Assembly: GCF_006539945.1 (NCBI RefSeq)
Contig: NZ_BJNZ01000001.1
Location: 186,001 to 250,000, forward strand
Direction: 5' to 3'
Length of the DNA stretch: 64,000 nucleotides
From: Cellulosimicrobium cellulans
GTDB lineage: Bacteria > Actinomycetota > Actinomycetes > Actinomycetales > Cellulomonadaceae
The notes beneath the pieces are model-generated. The model made no database searches, was not told where the DNA came from, and saw nothing but the letters and a program-made list of their open reading frames with translations. Below, one piece after another: positions 59,515 through 64,000 of the stretch (the first letter of the stretch is position 1; every line of letters begins with the position of its first letter). The translations under genes and the position numbers were made by a program.

Positions 59515-59527
59515 ACCGAAAAATCTA
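59507..59527 (-). promoter_or_regulatory. metal-operon promoter with operator over the start codon
   Basis: On the minus strand, TAGATT (59527-59522) is followed by TTCGG-TGTG-CCGAA (59520-59507), whose middle includes the GTG start. The repeat is 14 bp with 5-bp arms. Its place suggests a DtxR/MntR-type repressor that blocks the transcription start; the regulator is not in the window. Confidence 0.55.
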
Positions 59528-59915
59528 GTCCGCACGCCCGGTAGACGCAACCGCCACGCCCGCCGAGGTAGAGCCCTGGTCGCGCGGGGTAGAGCCGTGG
59601 TCCGGCGAAGCAGACCCCTGGGCGCGCGAGGTAGAGCCATGGTCGCGCGGGGTCGAACCTTGGTCGTGCCCGACGGCGGTCGGTCGCTCGCCGTCGGGGG
59701 TCGCCCGGCGAGGCTGCCTCCGATCGGCTCGGGCGGCGGGGGATGGTCGAGCAGGCAGGCTGGGCGGCCAGAGGCAGGGATCTCATGCATGGCGAGGGGT
59801 GCCGGGGAGCCGACACCGCGGGCGGCCGCCCACCCAACCCGGCCACGCGTCGTCGGGCACAGAAACCAGGGCTCTACTTCGGCGGACCAGGGCTCTACCC
59901 CGCGCGACCAGGGCT
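59515..59915. other. 401-bp non-coding region with inverted iteron arrays
   Basis: Apart from the metal-operon promoter, this region has no gene I can support. It consists mainly of two iteron arrays in opposite orientation around a 170-bp GC-rich spacer, given below. Frames here yield repeats such as EVEPWS that merely reflect the 21-bp period. Confidence 0.7.
59561..59680 (+). repeat. 21-bp iteron module, locus 2 (five units)
   Basis: Five degenerate GAGGTAGAGCCnTGGT units from 59565, period about 21, followed by the tail GTGCCCGACGGCGG. The first 57 bp are nearly identical to the reverse complement of the right array. Confidence 0.85.
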
Positions 59916-59928
59916 CTACCTCGGCGGG
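59851..59928 (-). repeat. 21-bp iteron module, locus 3, inverted
   Basis: Three units read on the minus strand (GAGGTAGAGCCCTGGT...). The tail is GTGCCCGACGACGCG followed by GTTGGGTGG, as in locus 1. The stop codon of the IclR gene (TAG) is provided by the first unit. Confidence 0.85.
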
Positions 59929-60698
59929 GTGGGGCTCTCCCTCGCGCCGAGGCGGCGGCTGACCTCGGTGGCGGCGCGGCCGACGGCGGCGGCGAGCTCG
60001 GCGCGGCGGGCGGGTGGGGCGTCGTCGGCCCAGAACGTGAGGGCGATGCCGGCGACGGGGAGGCCGGTGTGGTCCACCGCGGCGTGGGCGACGGACGCGA
60101 GGCCGGGCGTGACCTCGCCGTCCTCCTCGGCCCAGCCGCGCCGTCGGACGCCGCGCAGGATCTCGCGCAGGGCGCCGAGGGACTGCGGTCCGACACCGGT
60201 GCGGTCGGCGAACGCGGCGGCGTTCGGGAAGAGGGCGCGGACCTGGGCGGCGGGCAGGCCGGCGAGGACGGCGCGACCGCTCGCGGTGAGGTGGGCGGGG
60301 AGGCGGACGTCGACGTCGGTCACGAGCGTGGGGCGGCGCGGTGCGCGCTGCTCGACGAGGTAGAGGACCTCGCGGCCGTTGAGGACGGCGAGGTGCGCGC
60401 TCTCGCCGGTCGACTCGACGAGGCGCGCGACGACGGGCCGCGCGAGCCGGGCGAGCGGCGCCTGCCGCGCGTACGCGGACCCGAGCGCGAGCGACGCCGT
60501 CCCGAGCCCGTACCGGTGCTCCTCCGGGAGGTGCGTCACGAACCCCTCGTCCACGAGGACGGACAGCAGGTGGTAGACGGTCGAGCGGGGGAGCCCGAGG
60601 CCCTGCGCGACGGCGGCCGCGGGCGACGGGCCGGCCTGCGCGGCGAGGTACGTGAGCACGCGGACGGCGTGGCGCGCGGCGGGGACGTCGCTCGGCAT
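59916..60698 (-). CDS. IclR-family transcriptional regulator
   Basis: A 260-residue regulator. The winged helix-turn-helix is at about 10-70 (HAVRVLTYLAAQAGPSPAAA, LGLPRSTVYHLLSVLVDEGF), followed by an effector domain with ESTGESAHLAVLNGREVLYLV and SGRAVLAGLPAAQVRALFP. IclR proteins respond to small acids and sugars; none of the neighbours gives a clear target. The ATG at 60698 (MPSDV) is preferred. It is divergent from the AraC gene by 34 bp. The last residues and stop lie in an iteron unit. Confidence 0.9.
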   Translation of the reverse strand: MPSDVPAARHAVRVLTYLAAQAGPSPAAAVAQGLGLPRSTVYHLLSVLVDEGFVTHLPEEHRYGLGTASLALGSAYARQAPLARLARPVVARLVESTGESAHLAVLNGREVLYLVEQRAPRRPTLVTDVDVRLPAHLTASGRAVLAGLPAAQVRALFPNAAAFADRTGVGPQSLGALREILRGVRRRGWAEEDGEVTPGLASVAHAAVDHTGLPVAGIALTFWADDAPPARRAELAAAVGRAATEVSRRLGARESPTPPR

Positions 60699-60732
60699 GG
60701 AGACCACGGTAGGGCCGTGGCACGATCGAGGC

Positions 60733-61260
60733 GTGACGACCCTGCCCGACGACCAGCGCCTGCGCGACCTCGCGCGGCTGCGGCGCGTGCGGGACCGGAT
60801 CGACCGCGAGTACGCGCAGCCGCTCGACGTCGCGGCGCTCGCGGCCGGCGTGCACGTGTCGGCGGGGCACCTGAGCCGCGAGTTCAGGGCCGCGTACGGG
60901 GAGTCGGTGTACGCGTACCTCATGACGCGGCGCGTCGAGCGCGCGAAGGCGCTGCTGCGCCGCGGCGACCTGAGCGTCACGGACGTGTGCTTCGCCGTGG
61001 GGTGCTCGTCGCTGGGGACCTTCAGCACGCGGTTCACCGAGCTCGTGGGCGTACCGCCGAGCGTCTACCGGCGACGTGCGGCGGAACCCGACGCCGCGTC
61101 TCCCGTGCCTGCGGAGTCCCGGACGGCCGCGGCGGCCGCCTCGGGCGGCATCGGGACCGACCCCGGTGCGGAGCGCCTCGACGGGATGCCGGCGTGCGTC
61201 GCGCGCCGCGTCACGCGACCGGTCAGGAATCGAGAAGCGCCGGCGGGACGACGGTCCTAG
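60733..61260 (+). CDS. AraC-family HTH regulator, DNA-binding domain only
   Basis: A 175-residue protein starting at GTG. The two helix-turn-helix motifs are LDVAALAAGVHVSAGHLSRE and SVTDVCFAVGCSSLGTFSTR, followed by VGVPPSVYRRR. It has no N-terminal effector domain. The C-terminal 55 residues are Ala/Arg-rich. It precedes a VOC-family gene by 10 nt, a pairing common in actinobacteria, and probably controls that gene in response to its substrate. Confidence 0.88.
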   Translation: MTTLPDDQRLRDLARLRRVRDRIDREYAQPLDVAALAAGVHVSAGHLSREFRAAYGESVYAYLMTRRVERAKALLRRGDLSVTDVCFAVGCSSLGTFSTRFTELVGVPPSVYRRRAAEPDAASPVPAESRTAAAAASGGIGTDPGAERLDGMPACVARRVTRPVRNREAPAGRRS

Positions 61261-61270
61261 CGTCGTTCCC

Positions 61271-61681
61271 ATGAACCTCACCATCAACTCCAGCTTCCTG
61301 CCCCAGACCGACCCCGACGCCTCGCTGGCCTTCTACCGCGACGTCCTCGGCTTCGAGATCCGCAACGACGTCGGCTACGAGGGGATGCGGTGGATCACCG
61401 TGGGCCCGGCCGACCAGCCGGACACCGCGATCGTGCTGCACCCGCCGGCCGCGACGCCGGGCCTCAGCGACGACGACAAGCGCGCGCTCCTGGAGATCGT
61501 CGCGAAGGGCGCCTACTTCGGCGTGAACCTCGCGACGGCGGACGTCGACGAGACGTTCGCGCGGATCGAGGCGGCGGGGGCGGAGGTCGTGCAGGAGCCG
61601 ATCGACCAGCCCTACGGCGTCCGCGACTGCGCGTTCCGCGACCCGGCCGGCAACGAGATCCGGATCCAGCAGCGCCGCTGA
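61271..61681 (+). CDS. VOC (glyoxalase/bleomycin-resistance) family protein
   Basis: A 136-residue single-chain VOC protein. SFLPQTDPDASLAFYRDVLG and FEIRNDVGYEGMRWITVG, then GAYFGVNLATADVDETFARI, and CAFRDPAGNEIRIQQ are the paired beta-alpha-beta-beta-beta units; the metal ligand Glu may be in NEIRI. It may bind or transform a small toxic molecule. The AraC-type regulator gene lies directly upstream. Confidence 0.9.
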   Translation: MNLTINSSFLPQTDPDASLAFYRDVLGFEIRNDVGYEGMRWITVGPADQPDTAIVLHPPAATPGLSDDDKRALLEIVAKGAYFGVNLATADVDETFARIEAAGAEVVQEPIDQPYGVRDCAFRDPAGNEIRIQQRR

Positions 61682-61687
61682 GGGTCG

Positions 61688-62608
61688 TCAGACCCGGCCG
61701 CTCGACCCCGCGGCCTCGAGGTCGAGCGTGAGCGCGAGCGGCCCGAGCTCGGCGGCCACCTGCGAGAACTCGGCGACGAGCGGGGGGATCGGCCCGGCGC
61801 GCCGGACGAGCCCCCAGCGCAGCACCGGCCGCTCGTCGAGCGGCACGTAGGCCACGTCCGAGCGCTCGAGGTAGCGGATGCCCTGGGCGCACGCGACGGC
61901 GACGCCGTCGCCGGACATGACGCGCCACAGCACCTCCTCGCGCGTCGGGGTGGTGCCGCCGCGGTCGGGCTCGCTGCGGGGCACGGGGCTGACGGCGCCC
62001 TCCCAGTAGTCGGGGACGGGCAGCCCCGAGGGCAGGACGTTCTCGTCGGCCAGCTCCGCGACGGACACCGACGAGCGCGTGGCGAGCGGGTGCGTCCGCC
62101 CGACGGCGAGCACGATCGGCTCGGTGAAGGTCACCGGGCCGACAGCGAGGTCCTTCTCCTCGACGGGCAGCCACAGGAGCGCGACGTCGACCTCGCCCTC
62201 GCGCAGGAGGCGGAAGGGCTCGTCGATGCGGACCTCGCGCATGCGCAGGTCGACGTGCGGGTTGCGGGCGCGGAACAGCGCCGTGACGGGAGCGAGCTCC
62301 TGCCAGAGCGGCCCCATGACGCCGAACGTCAGGGTCTCGCGCGCGGACCGCGCGGTGCTCGCCGCGGACTCGACGCCCTCGAGGATCCGGCGGTACCCGG
62401 CCTCGAGGTCGGCGCGGAGCTGCTCCCCGAGGGGCGTGAGCGTGACGCGCCGGCTGGTGCGCTCGAACAGGGGCGCGCCGATCCGGCGTTCCTGCTTGGC
62501 GATCGCCTGGCTCACCCGGGGCGCGGACACGTGCAGGCGCTCTGCCGTGCGCCCGAAGTGCAGCTCGTCGGCGAGCGTCAGGAAGATCTCGATGTCACGC
62601 AGCTCCAC
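61688..62608 (-). CDS. LysR-family transcriptional regulator
   Basis: A 306-residue LysR regulator beginning ELRDIEIFLTLADELHFGRTAERLHVSAPRVSQAI, the typical winged helix; then the LysR substrate domain with LTFGVMGPLWQELAPVTALF. GTG at 62608 fits the family start; upstream in-frame sequence is noise over the divergent gene. It is divergent from the small ABM-like gene (132 bp) and probably regulates it. Confidence 0.92.
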   Translation of the reverse strand: MELRDIEIFLTLADELHFGRTAERLHVSAPRVSQAIAKQERRIGAPLFERTSRRVTLTPLGEQLRADLEAGYRRILEGVESAASTARSARETLTFGVMGPLWQELAPVTALFRARNPHVDLRMREVRIDEPFRLLREGEVDVALLWLPVEEKDLAVGPVTFTEPIVLAVGRTHPLATRSSVSVAELADENVLPSGLPVPDYWEGAVSPVPRSEPDRGGTTPTREEVLWRVMSGDGVAVACAQGIRYLERSDVAYVPLDERPVLRWGLVRRAGPIPPLVAEFSQVAAELGPLALTLDLEAAGSSGRV

Positions 62609-62740
62609 CCGACGATCGTCGCGTTCGTTAACCCCGGGCGCAACCACCGTTGCGGGATCGGCCGTTGTTCGCACGACCGCGCGGCCCGAGCCTGGAAGGG
62701 CACGGCGAGAGGCGCCGGGCGGGATCGGGAGGAGACGACC

Positions 62741-63031
62741 ATGGCCGTCGTCAGGACGCACCGGTACACGGTGGAGACGGGCCGGCTGGCCCAGATGCTC
62801 GAGCAGCGCAGCGCGCTGATCCAGGGGCTGCGCGCGGCGAACCCCGCGTTCACCGCGGCCACGCTCGTCCGGCTGGAGGACGGGACGTACCTCGACATCT
62901 GGCGGTGGGACTCCGCCGCCGCGATGCAGACGGCGGCGCGGGCCGCGCGCGACGTCCCGCTCGTCGGGGCCACGCTCGGCCTCACCACCGACCACGAGGC
63001 GCTCGACGGCGAGGTGCTGGACGAGCGGTGA
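62741..63031 (+). CDS. small dimeric alpha+beta-barrel (ABM-like) protein
   Basis: A 96-residue protein: VRTHRYTVETGRLAQMLEQRSALIQGLRAANPAF, TAATLVRLEDGTYLDIWRWDS, AAAMQTAARAARDVPLV follow the pattern of small antibiotic-biosynthesis-monooxygenase-type (ABM) ferredoxin-like folds. No catalytic residues are clear. The ATG follows GGAGGAGACGACC. Divergent from LysR, so it is likely its target. Confidence 0.72.
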   Translation: MAVVRTHRYTVETGRLAQMLEQRSALIQGLRAANPAFTAATLVRLEDGTYLDIWRWDSAAAMQTAARAARDVPLVGATLGLTTDHEALDGEVLDER

Positions 63032-63142
63032 GGACCGCCGTCGTCCCCGGCCGCCACGGCGGGGGACGACGGTCCGGACGGGCGGCCGCGACCGACGCGG
63101 CCACGCACGGTATGACTGGACCGACACACGAGGAGCAGGACG

Positions 63143-63616
63143 ATGAGCACCGAAGGACGGACGACGAACGGCGCGGGCCGCGTCCCGGGGACGCCGGGAC
63201 GGTTCTCGCGCTGGATGCAGCGCCGCTCGAACGCGCGGCTCGTGCGCAAGGTCCGTGGCGGCAAGGCCACGTTCATGGGGATGGACGTCCTCGTGCTGCA
63301 CACGGTCGGCCGCCGCAGCGGGGCGGCGCGCGAGACGCCGCTCATGTGGCTGCCGGACGAGGGCGACGCCGTCCTCGTCGTCGCCTCGGGAGGCGGCAGC
63401 CGCAACCCGGACTGGCACGCCAACCTCGCTGCGCACCCCGACGACGTCGCGATCGAGCTGCCCGGGCGAGCGCCCGTCCCGGCGACGCCCCACGAGCTCG
63501 ACGGCGCGGACCGGGAGCGCGCGTGGCAGCGCGTCGCGACGGCGCAGCCGCGCATCGCGAAGTACCAGAGCAAGGCCGAACGGCAGTACCCGCTCGTGCG
63601 GCTCACGCCGCGGTGA
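63143..63616 (+). CDS. deazaflavin (F420)-dependent nitroreductase-family protein
   Basis: A 157-residue protein of the DDN family (split barrel). The HTVGRRSGAARETPLMWLPD section is the F420-binding hallmark (T-x-GR-SG-R-TPL), followed by ASGGGSRNPDWHANLAAHPD. It may reduce quinones or nitro compounds with F420H2, consistent with F420 production in actinobacteria. The ATG follows GAGCAGGACG. Confidence 0.92.
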   Translation: MSTEGRTTNGAGRVPGTPGRFSRWMQRRSNARLVRKVRGGKATFMGMDVLVLHTVGRRSGAARETPLMWLPDEGDAVLVVASGGGSRNPDWHANLAAHPDDVAIELPGRAPVPATPHELDGADRERAWQRVATAQPRIAKYQSKAERQYPLVRLTPR

Positions 63617-63803
63617 GTTCCACCCGCACGGCCGGTCCTGACACAGGACGCCCGCGCGGCGCCGCAGAATCCACGCGCCGGATCGACCGGCTCTCGGGCA
63701 GACTTTCACCGGACTGCCGAGGCCGGGCGGTCGGCGCCGTCGACCGGCCGGTCGACCGACTCAGCAGTGGCCGCGCGACGAGGCTCGACGACGAGGAGAC
63801 ACG

Positions 63804-64000
63804 ATGAGCACGGCAACGACGACGGGAACGCAGACCTCCGTGCCCCAGGACCCCGACGCGCACGACGTCATCCGGGTCCAGGGGGCGCGGGCGAACAACC
63901 TCCAGGACGTGAGCGTCGAGATCCCCAAGCGGCGCCTCACGGTGTTCACGGGCGTCTCGGGGTCCGGCAAGAGCTCGCTCGTGTTCGACACGGTCGCGGC
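63804..64000 (+). CDS. UvrA-like ABC ATPase (3' end cut by window edge)
   Basis: About 66 residues are visible. After a Thr-rich lead come [20 protein letters not shown] and [18 protein letters not shown], which are the UvrA N-terminus and its first Walker A. The ATG follows GAGGAGACACG. The VFDTVAA variant (rather than AFDTIYAEGQ) suggests a UvrA paralog of the drug-resistance or UvrA2 type rather than the main repair protein. The remainder lies off the window. Confidence 0.85.
   Translation, partial: MSTATTTGTQTSVPQDPDAHDVIRVQGARANNLQDVSVEIPKRRLTVFTGVSGSGKSSLVFDTVA

Noticed and set aside
59561-59928. EVEPW-type peptide repeats as a coding gene or toxin
   Set aside because: The repeats come from a 21-bp DNA period; no start, ribosome-binding site or stable frame spans them, and both orientations occur.
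58540-61287. A 915-codon frame extending the metal-binding lipoprotein through the iterons and IclR region
   Set aside because: The lipoprotein signal sits at the GTG at 59514; the upstream part covers the IclR gene in a wrong frame.

Overview
The window is about 74% G+C DNA. Genes are densely packed, often with ATGA or GTGA overlaps, many use GTG starts, and several promoters show actinobacterial TAnnnT -10 boxes. This points to an actinobacterium of the Micrococcales. The secreted alpha-1,3-glucanase, the polygalactosaminidase and other polysaccharide genes suggest a Cellulosimicrobium/Cellulomonas-like, fungal-wall-degrading organism; that taxonomic guess is inference. I saw no tRNA, rRNA, CRISPR array, prophage or insertion sequence. 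Because the DNA is so GC-rich, long antisense reading frames are everywhere; I called genes from recognisable protein families, start sites and operon fit.

Layout. 1-3 kb: an ECF sigma factor cut by the left edge, an App1-type phosphatase, a small conserved protein and a flavin split-barrel protein. 3-6.4 kb: a large secreted GH87 alpha-1,3-glucanase. 7-9.2 kb: a sulfite-oxidase-like molybdoenzyme with its flavin reductase, then a TetR regulator divergent from a glycosyltransferase plus acetyltransferase pair (9.3-11.2 kb). 11.3-13.5 kb: L-serine dehydratase and 3-methyladenine glycosylase. 13.7-17 kb: an AAA+ ATPase and a TPR membrane protein. 17-19.8 kb: TetR with a DrrAB-type ABC exporter. 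20-30 kb: GNAT, membrane protein, a heptad-repeat envelope protein, a sortase-anchored phytase-like esterase, PspC, macrodomain, FabF and a lipoprotein.

30.3-41.9 kb is the most interesting part: a sugar locus with a SIS-domain aminosugar-phosphate isomerase/deaminase, a complete ABC sugar importer, two PfkB kinases, a DeoR repressor, a GH4 glycosidase with the alpha-galactosidase CHSV motif, a class II bisphosphate aldolase and a lipoprotein GH114 endo-alpha-1,4-polygalactosaminidase. Together these form a plausible complete route from alpha-1,4-galactosamine polymer (as in fungal galactosaminogalactan) to triose phosphates, without a deacetylase. With the GH87 enzyme this suggests an organism that eats fungal walls and biofilm matrix.

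42-64 kb: HrpA helicase, a VapBC/FitAB-type toxin-antitoxin pair, GNAT, WYL regulator, epoxide hydrolase, siderophore-interacting protein, SDR, luciferase-like monooxygenase, a PAP2/diacylglycerol-kinase fusion, a manganese-type ABC transporter with an operator over its leaderless start, IclR, AraC/VOC, LysR/ABM-like and deazaflavin-type genes, and a UvrA-like ATPase cut by the right edge. Two families of non-coding repeats occur: a 21-bp iteron module at three sites (6.7 kb, and as an inverted pair at 59.6-59.9 kb) and a 55-bp palindrome family at 48.1, 50.5 and 52.7 kb.
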